52,173 nt of DNA, from positions 1-52,173 of the forward strand of contig CAAFYU010000010.1 of NCBI GenBank assembly GCA_900767135.1. Direction: 5' to 3'. Shown here piece after piece: positions 15,578 through 24,689 of the stretch. Below the pieces are notes generated by a model. That model searched no databases. It was not told where the DNA came from and was given only the letters and a program-made list of their open reading frames with translations. The position numbers and the translations under genes are program-made. Within the stretch, counting starts at the first letter, position 1; each line of letters starts with the position of its first letter. The DNA is from Candidatus Gastranaerophilales bacterium (lineage in GTDB: Bacteria; Cyanobacteriota; Vampirovibrionia; Gastranaerophilales; Gastranaerophilaceae).

Positions 15578-16735
15578 ATGATTCAAGCTCCAAATTTAGT
15601 AAATCCTTACATGCAACCCCAGATGCAACCTTACATGCCATACATGGCACAACAGGCAACTCCTGCTCCTAATTACAATGCAGTAAAGATTGACGTACAC
15701 AACCCATCAGTAAGCGCTCCTGGTGTTGGACAAGTTGCGATGAATGTTCCGCAATACGCACAACCTACAATGCCTTACTATTCATACCCACAAGCTCAGT
15801 TGTACGATTACCCGCAAGCTCAAACTCAACCGTATTACATGCCTCAACAGCCTGTAAACTATACACCGGTTGCCCCTGCTGCAACAACTCCGGTAGCTCC
15901 GGCTCCTCAAAATGTTGCGCCGGAAGCAGTTCAAGCTGCACCTCAACAGGTAATTCAACAACAAAACATTAATACTCCGGCTCCTGTTGTAACTCAACAA
16001 CCGGCAGCAACTCCAAAAGTGGAAGTTGAACAACCTGTTCCAATGGCTCCACAAGTTGATTTGAACTCATTTATTGCAAAACTTTCAAATCCTGACTACG
16101 AAGTTCAAGCAAATGCTATGGAAGAAATTGCAAACATGGTAAAAGATGAACCTCAAAAAGCAACAGAATTATTAGATGAAAAAGTTGTAAACGCATTAAA
16201 CACAATCGTAAACACTGATTCTAGTAAATTAGCTGGACCAACAGCTGAACAAATTGCTGCTAGAGAAAAACTTATGAAAGGCGAAAAACTTTCAGAAGCA
16301 GAGCAAAAACTAGCAACAACAATCACTCCGATGGAACAAGCTGAAAGAAATAAAAGCTACGCAATGTTCACATCTTCAATAATGCAAAAACTTTATGGTG
16401 ATGAAGTTGCAAAATTAACAGGCTCAACTGTTCCATTGACAGAACTTCCAGGGGCAGTAACAATTGTAGACCAATTGAAAAACAACCCTAACCCAATGGT
16501 AAGAACATCTGCAATCGAAGCATTAAGCTACATTCAAAAACCGGAATACAAGCAAGACTTGACGACAGTGTTCACAATCGCTAAAAACGACCAAGACAAA
16601 AACGTTCAAGAGGCAGCAGCAGCCGCTCTTGCAAAATTAGACCAATTACCAGCTGAAGCTCCAAAAGCAGAGATAAAACCAGCTGACCCTAATGCACAAC
16701 CTGTTAAAAAACAGGAAATAAAACAAGCTGCATAA
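15578..16735 (+). CDS. Pro/Gln/Tyr-rich protein with HEAT-like C-terminal domain
   Basis: 385 residues, family not recognised. Residues 1-160 are low complexity, rich in Pro, Gln, Ala and Tyr (YMQPQMQPYMPYM, several PQAQ, APQ and TPVAP runs), and are probably disordered. Residues 165-355 are helical with two HEAT-like stretches: SNPDYEVQANAMEEIANMV and NPNPMVRTSAIEALSYI, the latter followed by KDQDKNVQEAAAAALAKL-like repeats. The C-terminal tail is Pro/Lys-rich. No signal peptide. AAAGGAAG precedes the ATG. The layout suggests a scaffold with a sticky low-complexity arm; function unknown. Confidence 0.8.
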   Translation: MIQAPNLVNPYMQPQMQPYMPYMAQQATPAPNYNAVKIDVHNPSVSAPGVGQVAMNVPQYAQPTMPYYSYPQAQLYDYPQAQTQPYYMPQQPVNYTPVAPAATTPVAPAPQNVAPEAVQAAPQQVIQQQNINTPAPVVTQQPAATPKVEVEQPVPMAPQVDLNSFIAKLSNPDYEVQANAMEEIANMVKDEPQKATELLDEKVVNALNTIVNTDSSKLAGPTAEQIAAREKLMKGEKLSEAEQKLATTITPMEQAERNKSYAMFTSSIMQKLYGDEVAKLTGSTVPLTELPGAVTIVDQLKNNPNPMVRTSAIEALSYIQKPEYKQDLTTVFTIAKNDQDKNVQEAAAAALAKLDQLPAEAPKAEIKPADPNAQPVKKQEIKQAA

Positions 16736-16760
16736 AATCGATAATTTCTTTCTTCATATA

Positions 16761-16793
16761 AAAAGACCTCTGATGCACTCAGAGGTCTTTTAT
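16761..16793 (+). terminator. Terminator after the HEAT-like gene
   Basis: Perfect AAAAGACCTCTGA / TCAGAGGTCTTTT stem with a small loop. Confidence 0.9.
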
Positions 16794-16814
16794 TCTTATT
16801 AAAAAAGTAGCATA

Positions 16815-16842
16815 TTGCATTATTTATTTTTTGTATTATGAT
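16815..16842 (+). promoter_or_regulatory. Promoter of the secreted protein gene
   Basis: TTGCAT (16815-16820), 16 nt, TATGAT (16837-16842). The start near 16849 is followed by AAAGGAGG before ATG 16864. Confidence 0.65.
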
Positions 16843-16863
16843 TTTTCCACCAAAGGAGGCTTT

Positions 16864-17511
16864 ATGAAGAAACTTATTTTAGTTGCAATTGCTCTTATTA
16901 GTGTAAATGCGGCTTTTGCGTACAATTATGACAAAACAATTATTCAAAATCAAATTAAAGACAAAGAAACTGTAACTTTTTGTCCTAAAACTCAAACTTG
17001 GGGAACAGAATGTTCCGACAATTATGCTCTTACACATCATTATACAATCGGCAGTGGTGGATATTCAGAATATGTATTTAACGGAAAAACTTTTGACACA
17101 GACACTTGCTACGAATTTTTAAAAGAGAATGAACTAATCGGTTACAATCCGTACAAATTAAAGTTTTTTAATTTAAAATTCTCCCCAAACGGCTTTTCAA
17201 AATCTGAGCTTTCCGAACAACAGGTTCAAGCTCTTTTTCCAAACGTTGAATTTATAAAAATTTCACAATTTAAGAATAATACAATTACTGTCTATAAACC
17301 ACTATTTAAGACAAAAACATTTATGTTACTAAATGATACGGACAGAGAATTCTACAAGTACCAATTTGAACATTACAAAAATCAAACCGAATTAATTCAT
17401 GGTATTTTTGAACCAAAATTTGCAAGAACCTATACATATTCCCATTTTGGCAGTAGAGATAACGAAATTCCACCACTCAAAATTGTAGTAAAAAACAAAT
17501 TTAAAGCATAA
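16864..17511 (+). CDS. Secreted protein of unknown function
   Basis: 215 residues from ATG 16864, behind AAAGGAGG. A signal peptide MKKLILVAIALISVNAAFA is followed by a mature domain with three Cys residues (in FCPK, TECS and DTCYEF), many aromatic residues and alternating beta-type segments such as FKNNTITVYKPLFKTKTFMLL. No family recognised; periplasmic or outer-surface location inferred. Monocistronic between its promoter and a terminator. Confidence 0.8.
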   Translation: MKKLILVAIALISVNAAFAYNYDKTIIQNQIKDKETVTFCPKTQTWGTECSDNYALTHHYTIGSGGYSEYVFNGKTFDTDTCYEFLKENELIGYNPYKLKFFNLKFSPNGFSKSELSEQQVQALFPNVEFIKISQFKNNTITVYKPLFKTKTFMLLNDTDREFYKYQFEHYKNQTELIHGIFEPKFARTYTYSHFGSRDNEIPPLKIVVKNKFKA

Positions 17512-17516
17512 AAACT

Positions 17517-17551
17517 AAAAAGTCAGACAAATTAAATGTCTGGCTTTTTTA
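17517..17551. terminator. Bidirectional terminator between convergent genes
   Basis: Stem AAAAGTCAGACA / TGTCTGGCTTTTTT. It serves the plus-strand secreted protein gene and overlaps the last bases of the porin gene. Confidence 0.85.
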
Positions 17552-19036
17552 TAGTAACAATTGTGTTCCAAAAATTATCCTATGACTGTCTTCCGTATTT
17601 TGATTATTACAGAATACGTAATTTAAAATAAGACGTATAGCCTGTCCTTTGATAAAATAATTTATCCCAGCAGAATATTCTCGTCTTGTATTATGTGCAA
17701 CATCTCTATCAGGATCAAATTGGTCATAGCGAGCAATTAGCTGTACTTTCGGGTGAATTTTGTACCCAATCGTATAATTAAACCCTTGTGCTTTTTTAGT
17801 ACTTACAAATGAGCCGTTGTAACCGTCTGCAATGCCGTATTCAAAATTTGTCCAAAGCCTTTTATATTTATAACCTACATAGAAAGACCCAACAGTATAA
17901 TTTGTCCTGTTATGACCGGCATTAATACCGCCCCCAAAAGTTAAATTCCCATATCTTCCATCAGTTTTGCCAAGTGGTTTAAAATCTACCCAGCCCGTAA
18001 ATTCAGGTCCTGCAAACGGAGTGTGAAAATATCTGTCGGAAGAATTGAAAGCAAGGTTATAGTCTATAAGAGAGTAATTCCCGATTAATCTAACCCCAAG
18101 TGCACGAGTTGAGCCAAAATTACGAGCGATTTGAGAACGCATAACAAACGGCAAAATATATGAACTTGCGCCACCTTCTTTACCGACTTGATTTCTTGAA
18201 TAACCTACAACAAGCTTATGATGAGGAATACTACTGTTTATGATATATGCATCAGCTATAAAATTTTGCATATACGTCCGATCATTTGCAGGTCTTGGAT
18301 TAAATAAGATTTTGAAATCATTTTTGGTATTTCTAAATTTTCCTATCGCTCCGAATTGCAAAAAACCGATATCATAGCTCGTATCATAATCACTTCCTAA
18401 AAAAGTAGACGAAAAATCTCCCTGAAAAGCTCCATAGTACTGAACTTTTGAAACTATCCCTTTTTTAGGTCTAAAACTCAATTGCTTTTTCAAAAGATAC
18501 GAAGGAATATCAGTCCTTGTAATATCTTGTCTCAAAATCTTTCCGATAAGAGTATTTTCATCAATTTTGCCATCATTATTTTTATCTAAGTCGAAATTAT
18601 CAAATAGCGAAAACTCAGCTTCAATATTATTATCAATATCAAAAATCCGTTTAAAAAGACTTGTTTCTTCTTTGTTATCAAGGTTATTTAAATCAAACCG
18701 AGGTAACGGTTCGGAATTATTTTCGGGCAATTCATCGTCTATCGCATCAAGATCAACATCTTCTTTATCAACAGAACCAGATTCATTCCCGACAGCAGCA
18801 CCGCCTTCCAGCACAGGATTATCTTGCGGAACATCAGGAACATCAGGAGATTTAAAAATCTCTGGAATAGGCTCTATAAGTTTAACTTCGTCAAAATCTC
18901 TGACATAGTTATCAGAAACTGTTTTTTTACCGAAAATTCTTGCATCTGCACTAGTCACAGACATCATAAACATTATTGAAAATAAAACTATAAAAAACCT
19001 GTTCACAAATATTAATGTATCATAAAATCTATGCAA
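17549..19036 (-). CDS. Outer-membrane porin-like beta-barrel with EF-hand-like loop
   Basis: 495 residues. A signal peptide ends near SADA (residues 29-32); an acidic, Pro-rich linker follows to about 145. Residues 151-162 (DKNNDGKIDENT) form an EF-hand/dockerin-like calcium loop. From about 185 a series of amphipathic strands (FGAIGKFRN..., FYVGYKYKRLWTNFEYG, YTIGYKIHPKVQLIARYDQ) ends in IIFGTQLLL, typical of OprO/OprP-like barrels. The start is uncertain: TTG 19036 has no ribosome-binding site, and GTG 19006 would give a more standard signal peptide. Likely a diffusion channel, perhaps anion-selective. Confidence 0.82.
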   Translation of the reverse strand: MHRFYDTLIFVNRFFIVLFSIMFMMSVTSADARIFGKKTVSDNYVRDFDEVKLIEPIPEIFKSPDVPDVPQDNPVLEGGAAVGNESGSVDKEDVDLDAIDDELPENNSEPLPRFDLNNLDNKEETSLFKRIFDIDNNIEAEFSLFDNFDLDKNNDGKIDENTLIGKILRQDITRTDIPSYLLKKQLSFRPKKGIVSKVQYYGAFQGDFSSTFLGSDYDTSYDIGFLQFGAIGKFRNTKNDFKILFNPRPANDRTYMQNFIADAYIINSSIPHHKLVVGYSRNQVGKEGGASSYILPFVMRSQIARNFGSTRALGVRLIGNYSLIDYNLAFNSSDRYFHTPFAGPEFTGWVDFKPLGKTDGRYGNLTFGGGINAGHNRTNYTVGSFYVGYKYKRLWTNFEYGIADGYNGSFVSTKKAQGFNYTIGYKIHPKVQLIARYDQFDPDRDVAHNTRREYSAGINYFIKGQAIRLILNYVFCNNQNTEDSHRIIFGTQLLL

Positions 19037-19067
19037 AAAAAAATTTTTTTAGTGTATATTAATAATT

Positions 19068-20537
19068 ATGACAAATGTAACAAAGAATAAAATTGCATCA
19101 ACTGCAAAAGCGAATAAAATGATTAATCAACAAGATAAAAAAACTAAAATACATGCCCCTATTGTAGAAGCGTTAAAATATGCTTACGAGTGCCCGACAT
19201 ATCAATTTCATATTCCGGGGCATACAAAAGGAAACGGGGTTTTACCTGAGTTTAGAAAACTTATCGGCACAAAGGCTCTTTCTATTGATACAACGGACGA
19301 ATTCGATGGGCTCGGGACTCTTCACCCTGCAACAGGGCCTATCAAAGAAGCTCAAGAATTAGCTGCAAAAGCTTTTGGAGCACAAAAAACTTTCTTTTTG
19401 TTAAACGGTTCAACAGCCGGAAACCTTGCTCTTGCAATGGGTTTAACAAAGAAAGGCGAAAAAATTATTGTAAACAGAAATTGCCACCGCTCAATTTTAA
19501 CAGGCATGATTATTTCCGGAGCAGAACCTATTTGGTTAATTCCTAAAAAACTTGAAGAATGGGGAATTTGGGGTTGTGTAACACCGGAATCTGTTGAAGA
19601 AATGCTAAAAAATAATCCGAAAGCCGGCATGGTTTGGATTACAAACCCAACTTATGAAGGTGTTGTTTCCGACATCAAATCAATTTCAGAAATTTGTAAA
19701 AAATATGATGTTCCGCTAATCGTTGACGAGGCACACGCATGTCTTTGGAATTTTAACAACCATCTCCCGACAACTGCCCTAAAACTAGGTGCTGATGCAG
19801 TTGTTCACTCTTTGCACAAAACAGGCGGTAGTATGAGTCAAAGCTCTATGTTGCATATTGCAGAAAACTCAAAACTTGACATAGAAGCTATTGAAAAGGC
19901 TCTAAAACTTTTGCATACAACAAGCCCATCATTGATGCTTTTGGCAAGTCTTGACGCTGCAAGGGCAAACCTTGACAGCCCTCGTGGCAGAAAACAGCTT
20001 GAACGTGCTGTTCAAAACGCCAAATATCTTCGTCGTGAAATAGATAAATTAGAACATATTCACCACTTAAAGCCTGATTTTGGATTTAAAACAGATATCA
20101 CAAAAGTGTTCATCAGAGATGACAGACTTTCAGGAAAACGTCTTGAATCGATTTTAGAAATTGATTTTAATATCGAAGTTGAAAGTGCGTCTGATGCCGG
20201 ACTATTGATTTTGTCAAATATTGGCAATACAAGAAGTGATATGCAATATTTGGTAAAATGTCTTCAAAAAATTGATAAGACGAATTACACAGACATTTGT
20301 TATCTTGAAAAGAAAAAACACATGCCAATGCTGACACCTATTATCAAAATGACTTTGAGAGAAGCTTATTATTCTCACAAAGAAACAATTTCAAAAGAGC
20401 ACGCTGTTGGAAGAATTTCAGCTGAGGTAATTGCGGAATGTCCTCCGGGAATTGCTGTTTTGCTTCCTGGGGAGCTTATCACAGAAGAGCACATGCCATA
20501 TTTGGTTGATTACGATACAATTGAAGTTATAAAATAA
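19068..20537 (+). CDS. Orn/Lys/Arg decarboxylase family (PLP)
   Basis: 489 residues. A fold-type I PLP decarboxylase making cadaverine, agmatine or putrescine, related to the short SpeA-type enzymes of Gram-positives and cyanobacteria. It shows QFHIPGHTKGNG, LFLNGST-like FFLLNGSTAGN, IVDEAHA (PLP Asp), the Schiff-base Lys in HSLHKTGGSMSQ, and the C-terminal PPGIAVLLPGE substrate loop. Length fits this short class, which lacks the wing domain. The ATG has no Shine-Dalgarno, and TATATT ends 7 nt before it, suggesting a leaderless mRNA; Met18 is an alternative start. Substrate choice is not readable. Confidence 0.9.
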   Translation: MTNVTKNKIASTAKANKMINQQDKKTKIHAPIVEALKYAYECPTYQFHIPGHTKGNGVLPEFRKLIGTKALSIDTTDEFDGLGTLHPATGPIKEAQELAAKAFGAQKTFFLLNGSTAGNLALAMGLTKKGEKIIVNRNCHRSILTGMIISGAEPIWLIPKKLEEWGIWGCVTPESVEEMLKNNPKAGMVWITNPTYEGVVSDIKSISEICKKYDVPLIVDEAHACLWNFNNHLPTTALKLGADAVVHSLHKTGGSMSQSSMLHIAENSKLDIEAIEKALKLLHTTSPSLMLLASLDAARANLDSPRGRKQLERAVQNAKYLRREIDKLEHIHHLKPDFGFKTDITKVFIRDDRLSGKRLESILEIDFNIEVESASDAGLLILSNIGNTRSDMQYLVKCLQKIDKTNYTDICYLEKKKHMPMLTPIIKMTLREAYYSHKETISKEHAVGRISAEVIAECPPGIAVLLPGELITEEHMPYLVDYDTIEVIK

Positions 20538-20567
20538 TTTATACAAAAAATTAAGAGAAGAGGGATT

Positions 20568-21194
20568 ATGGAAGCGATAAATTTAGTATTAGCACATTTA
20601 ATAAACTTTATAGAACACATTATTACGCATTTGGGACCATTCGGTATCAGCTTGTTAATGGCGATTGAGTCTTGCAATATTCCACTACCAAGCGAAGCTA
20701 TTTTGCCATTTGCGGGATATATTGTCAGCAAAGGAGAGATGAACTTCCATATCGCAGCTATTGCCGGAGCTTTGGGCTGTGTCTTGGGTTCTATTCCATC
20801 ATATTACCTTGGATTTTTCGGGGGAAGGAAATTTGTTGAAAAATATGGCAAATACTTTCTTATTTCACACAAAGATTTGGACGAAGCAGATAAATGGGTT
20901 GAAAAATACGGAGATTGGGCATTTTTCTTATGTCGAATGTTGCCTGTTGTAAGAACTTTTATCTCTCTTCCTGCTGGAATTTTGCGAGCTAAGAAACGTG
21001 TATTTTTCACATTAACCTTCCTAGGTTCACTTGTTTGGAGTTACGTTTTGGTTTATGTCGGCGTAAAAATGGGCCAGAATATGGAAGCTTTCAAACACAT
21101 TTGGCACAAATTCGATATTGCAATCGTCGTAATTTTTGGAATTCTTGGTGTTCTTTACATCTACAAACACGTAAAACATTTGAAAGAATCATAG
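20568..21194 (+). CDS. DedA-family membrane protein
   Basis: 208 residues. DedA/VTT proteins scavenge or flip lipid carriers such as undecaprenyl phosphate. Visible are the re-entrant loop motif ESCNIPLPSEAILPFAGY with the conserved Glu, GSIPSYYLGFFGGR, and FLCRMLPVVRTFISLPAG with the conserved Arg pair, plus four to five membrane segments. It follows the decarboxylase by 30 nt and may be cotranscribed. Confidence 0.93.
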   Translation: MEAINLVLAHLINFIEHIITHLGPFGISLLMAIESCNIPLPSEAILPFAGYIVSKGEMNFHIAAIAGALGCVLGSIPSYYLGFFGGRKFVEKYGKYFLISHKDLDEADKWVEKYGDWAFFLCRMLPVVRTFISLPAGILRAKKRVFFTLTFLGSLVWSYVLVYVGVKMGQNMEAFKHIWHKFDIAIVVIFGILGVLYIYKHVKHLKES

Positions 21195-21196
21195 AT

Positions 21197-21229
21197 AAAA
21201 AGACGACATATAAATGTCGTCTTTTTTAT
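21197..21229. terminator. Terminator after dedA
   Basis: AAAAAGACGACA / TGTCGTCTTTTTT stem with a short loop. It is usable in both directions between the convergent genes. Confidence 0.88.
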
Positions 21230-21253
21230 TGTTAAAGCATTCTATTTTTGTAC

Positions 21254-23119
21254 TTAATTCTCTGCCTTATACAATCTTGCAAAGAAGCATGACACGTGCT
21301 GAATAGAATCTACTCGAACCCACTGTCGTGTCGCTTTAAAACGGATAGAGTTTAATGAGCGTTCGGGGTTTTTATGAGAATAATTATTTATTTCGTCATT
21401 AAACAAATGGAATTGACACATCGCCACTCGTTTACAAGCATTGAGAAGTTTTTTTGCAAGATTATCCATATTCAAAAACTTCGCAAGATAATATGCTGCT
21501 ATCAAACCTTCAGAACGGGCTCCATCTGGGAAATAGTGATCGCCATATTCATAATAATATCCACCTTCATAGTCGATATACGGAGAATCATCATGCCTGT
21601 ACGTTTTTTCAACCATTGTTGCGGCATCTGTAAAGACAAAATTAATGTAATTCTGTTTTTGAAAATCTTTATCCTTTGCCCACTCTTCAATAGCCTGCAT
21701 TAACCATGCATCAGATGGAAGAGCCGTAAACAAATCTGCATAGATTTTAGGCCTTTCGTCAACAATCCAATCAAGTGCTTTTTTTGCGACCTTGCGAACT
21801 TCTTTTGCAAGATTTTCGTCATCTAAAAAATTGTTAGCAAAGAGAGCCAATCCCAAAAGTGCTTCCCCCGGATAATAGAAAGAAAATGTAGCTTTTCTTT
21901 CTTCATCAGTCATATTAATAAGTGGTTGACCGTCTTGAAATTGCGGGTGAATATAATAACCTAAAATCTCTCCGTTTTCATATACTCGACTCATAATGTG
22001 GCGAGCATATCCTTTAATATATTCATCATAAGACTTGTCACCGGTAAATGATCGATACTGCATCATCGCAACAAGTAAAACACCGGTTCCGCCAAGTTTT
22101 GATTTTCTGTTGTAGAAAGCATAATATCCTTCACCCCACTCAGTTTCATGAGCCTTAGATATTGAAATACTCCAATCAACCGCCTTTTTGGCAGCTTTAA
22201 TATATTTTTCATCGGACGTTAATTCATAAGCTCTGATTAATGCAATAATTCCGCCACAATGTCGTAAATCATTATAGTAAAGATTGTTTTCAGGGCGATT
22301 TGGGTGTTCGTGATCTTTGTAGTTGTCTTCGCAACAATCATAGTAATACAAAAACCTGCCATCATCATACATATTAGCCAAAAGCCAATCTGCTGACTTA
22401 ATAACCTGATTAAAAAGAACATCATAACTAAATTCCGTATAACGAATATTCCCTCTGTAAAGCGGAATGCACTCGTTTTTATAAGTAATAAAAGCACGAC
22501 TTCTAAACAAATAATATTCGTAATCTTTTGATTGTGCAAGCAGCTCTATTCTTTTAGAACGACTGTTAGAAAGTTTCCCGATAGGAGTTTTTTTGACGAG
22601 AGTTTCCAGAGCTGAACGTAACCCCATGTGGCTCAACACAACGGCATCTGTCGGCATGTAATAGTAAGAAATCCCGTCTTTTCTAAGTTCCAAACCGTTT
22701 ATTCCTATTTCAAATCGTGATTCGTCAAATCTTTCGGAATTCAGGCGTTGAGGCGAAATTTGATGTCTGTCAATTACAAATTCCAGCATAATTCGACAAC
22801 TATTTTCATCTGCAATATTAAAATTTTCAAAACGTTTATTTTTTCGCAACATTTCAACATCTCGGTTTAATGTTGTTTCAAAATCAACTCTTTTGCTTCC
22901 ATATCGAATAAACTTTTGACCTGATTGAAAAAGTGTTATATAAACAAGGGTTTCAGCTTTATTAAAATTTAGGATTTCTTTTAAATCTAAATCTTTAATA
23001 GAAAACGGCACCCCATCAATTAAAGATTTACGAACTCTTTGCAATATAATGTTTACAGGCGTAAAATCTTGTTCAAAATAAGCTCTTTCTTTGTCATTTT
23101 GTTCTTTAAAATCTTGCAT
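21254..23119 (-). CDS. Large cytoplasmic (alpha/alpha)-toroid protein
   Basis: 621 residues, no signal peptide. Residues from about 235 onward carry repeated helical-hairpin motifs: SADWLLANMYDDGRFLYYYD, RHCGGIIALIRAYELTSDEKYIKAAKKAVDW, GTGVLLVAMMQYRSFTGDKSY, SFYYPGEALLGLALF and GARSEGLIAAYYLAKFL. This is the layout of six-hairpin glycosidase / epimerase-like toroids. The N-terminal 230 residues are a separate alpha/beta domain I cannot assign. A sugar-acting enzyme or a glycan-binding pseudo-enzyme is plausible. TATAAT at 23147-23142 (minus) gives a leader of about 16 nt with no ribosome-binding site. Confidence 0.75.
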   Translation of the reverse strand: MQDFKEQNDKERAYFEQDFTPVNIILQRVRKSLIDGVPFSIKDLDLKEILNFNKAETLVYITLFQSGQKFIRYGSKRVDFETTLNRDVEMLRKNKRFENFNIADENSCRIMLEFVIDRHQISPQRLNSERFDESRFEIGINGLELRKDGISYYYMPTDAVVLSHMGLRSALETLVKKTPIGKLSNSRSKRIELLAQSKDYEYYLFRSRAFITYKNECIPLYRGNIRYTEFSYDVLFNQVIKSADWLLANMYDDGRFLYYYDCCEDNYKDHEHPNRPENNLYYNDLRHCGGIIALIRAYELTSDEKYIKAAKKAVDWSISISKAHETEWGEGYYAFYNRKSKLGGTGVLLVAMMQYRSFTGDKSYDEYIKGYARHIMSRVYENGEILGYYIHPQFQDGQPLINMTDEERKATFSFYYPGEALLGLALFANNFLDDENLAKEVRKVAKKALDWIVDERPKIYADLFTALPSDAWLMQAIEEWAKDKDFQKQNYINFVFTDAATMVEKTYRHDDSPYIDYEGGYYYEYGDHYFPDGARSEGLIAAYYLAKFLNMDNLAKKLLNACKRVAMCQFHLFNDEINNYSHKNPERSLNSIRFKATRQWVRVDSIQHVSCFFARLYKAEN

Positions 23120-23178
23120 AAAATGATTTTATCATTAATCCATTATATTGGCAAATTGTTTTTCAATCATAAGAGTAA

Positions 23179-23207
23179 TTGCAATTCTTTTACAAATGAG
23201 CTAGACT
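23179..23207 (+). promoter_or_regulatory. Promoter of the OppF-like gene (leaderless)
   Basis: TTGCAA (23179-23184), 17 nt, TAGACT (23202-23207). The start codon follows 6 nt after the -10, so transcription should begin at or next to the A of the ATG. Confidence 0.65.
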
Positions 23208-23213
23208 AATCCT

Positions 23214-24176
23214 ATGGTGTGCAATACGATTTTAAAAACAGAGAATTTAACCGTAGAATATACAACAAATAAAAGTATATTTGGTGAAAAAGTTGTTATT
23301 CACGCTGTAAATGGTGTTTCTCTTGAAATTCAAAAAGGCGAAATTCTTGCGATTGCGGGAGAATCGGGTTGTGGCAAATCAACCCTTGCAAAAGCGATTA
23401 TTGGTTTGGAACCTGCAAAATCCGGAAGAATTGTTTTTAACGGGCAGAATATTTTTTCTTTGAACAAAAAGCAATTAAAAGAATTACGTCAACATATTCA
23501 AATGGTTTTTCAAAACCCTTACGCAAGTCTTAATCCAAAGATGAAGATTGGGGAAATTTTGAAAGAGCCGTTAGAAATTAATACTAACTTATCAAAAAGT
23601 GAGATATTAAATATCGTTAAAGACAAAATAAAACTTGTCGGGCTTTCAGAAAATTGTTTAGATTTATACCCGCACGAGTTTTCCGGCGGACAACGTCAAA
23701 GGATTGCAATAGCCAGAGCTTTGGTGCTTAATCCAGAGTTTATCCTTGCAGATGAGCCAGTGAGTGCACTAGATGTAAGTATTCAAGCGCAAGTTATAAA
23801 CTTGATTAAAGAGCTTAAAGAAAAATTCGGGCTAACATTTCTTTTGATAACTCACGATATGAGTGTTATTGAATATTTGGCTGATAGAGTCGCAATTATG
23901 TACTTGGGCGAAATTGTAGAAATCGGAAAAACATCAGAAATCTTTGCAAATCCTTATCACCCTTATACTAAGGCTCTTTTAAATTCTGTTCCGCAAATAC
24001 TAGCAGTTGAGAAAAAATCTAAAAATATAATGAAAGGAGATTTGCCATCTCCTTCGAACCTTCCAAAAGGTTGTAAATTTCATACACGTTGCCCTTATGT
24101 TATGGAGAAGTGTAAAACTTGTATTCCGCCAGAAAAAGGGAGCTCACACAAAGTAAAATGTTTTCTATTTGAATAA
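23214..24176 (+). CDS. Oligopeptide ABC transporter ATPase, OppF/DppF type
   Basis: 320 residues. ATPase subunit of peptide/nickel importers: Walker A GESGCGKST, Q-loop MVFQNPYASLNP, signature EFSGGQRQRIAIARAL, Walker B FILADEPVSALD and H-loop LITHDMSVIEYLADR. A C-terminal oligo_HPY domain follows, with Cys residues in GCKFHTRCPY, EKCKTC and the terminal KCFLF that could hold an Fe-S cluster, as reported for some family members. No OppA, B, C or D gene is nearby, so its permease is encoded elsewhere. No Shine-Dalgarno; predicted leaderless. Confidence 0.93.
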   Translation: MVCNTILKTENLTVEYTTNKSIFGEKVVIHAVNGVSLEIQKGEILAIAGESGCGKSTLAKAIIGLEPAKSGRIVFNGQNIFSLNKKQLKELRQHIQMVFQNPYASLNPKMKIGEILKEPLEINTNLSKSEILNIVKDKIKLVGLSENCLDLYPHEFSGGQRQRIAIARALVLNPEFILADEPVSALDVSIQAQVINLIKELKEKFGLTFLLITHDMSVIEYLADRVAIMYLGEIVEIGKTSEIFANPYHPYTKALLNSVPQILAVEKKSKNIMKGDLPSPSNLPKGCKFHTRCPYVMEKCKTCIPPEKGSSHKVKCFLFE

Positions 24177-24180
24177 TCTG

Positions 24181-24189
24181 TGGTATAAT
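24181..24189 (+). promoter_or_regulatory. Extended -10 promoter of smpB (leaderless)
   Basis: TG-G-TATAAT, a perfect extended -10, begins 5 nt after the stop of the upstream gene and ends 6 nt before the smpB ATG. The -35 region (TTTTCT) is weak, as is common with extended -10 promoters. Confidence 0.7.
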
Positions 24190-24195
24190 CGGGCT

Positions 24196-24648
24196 ATGGA
24201 TAAAAAAGTTATTACAACAAACAGAAAAGCTTTCCACGATTTTACTATTTTGGATAAATATATTGCAGGTATTGTTCTTACAGGTACCGAAATTAAATCT
24301 ATTCGTAAAAATGCAATTAATCTAAAAGATAGCTTTTGTAAAATTGAAGACAATGAGATTTTCTTGTATAAATGCCATATTTCACCTTATGAACAGGGAA
24401 ACAGGTTTAATCACGATGCGGAACGTACAAGAAAATTACTTATGACCAAAAAAGAAATTTTAAAAATTCAAAATAAAGTAAAGCAAGATAGTTTTACAAT
24501 AGTTCCTTTGGAAGTCTTTTTGACCCATGGATTTGCCAAGGTTGAAATAGGACTTGCGAAAGGTAAAAAAATCCACGATAAACGTGAAGACATTGCTCGT
24601 AAAGATCAAAAACGAGAAATGGATAGAGCATCTAAAATCAGGTATTAA
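24196..24648 (+). CDS. smpB: SsrA-binding protein
   Basis: SmpB delivers tmRNA to stalled ribosomes. 150 residues from ATG 24196. The OB-fold blocks are normal: NRKAFHDFTILDKYIAGIVLTGTEIKSIR, CHISPYEQGN, HDAERTRKLLM, FAKVEIGLAKGKKIHDKRED, and the basic C-terminal tail that enters the decoding site. No Shine-Dalgarno is present, and the -10 box lies 6 nt before the ATG. Confidence 0.96.
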   Translation: MDKKVITTNRKAFHDFTILDKYIAGIVLTGTEIKSIRKNAINLKDSFCKIEDNEIFLYKCHISPYEQGNRFNHDAERTRKLLMTKKEILKIQNKVKQDSFTIVPLEVFLTHGFAKVEIGLAKGKKIHDKREDIARKDQKREMDRASKIRY

Positions 24649-24689
24649 AATGATTTCTAGCTGCATTATTAAATTTTAGGAAGGTTTAT

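Noticed and set aside
19006..19036. Firm choice of start for the porin gene
   Set aside because: Neither TTG 19036 nor GTG 19006 has a ribosome-binding site or clear promoter; both are kept open.
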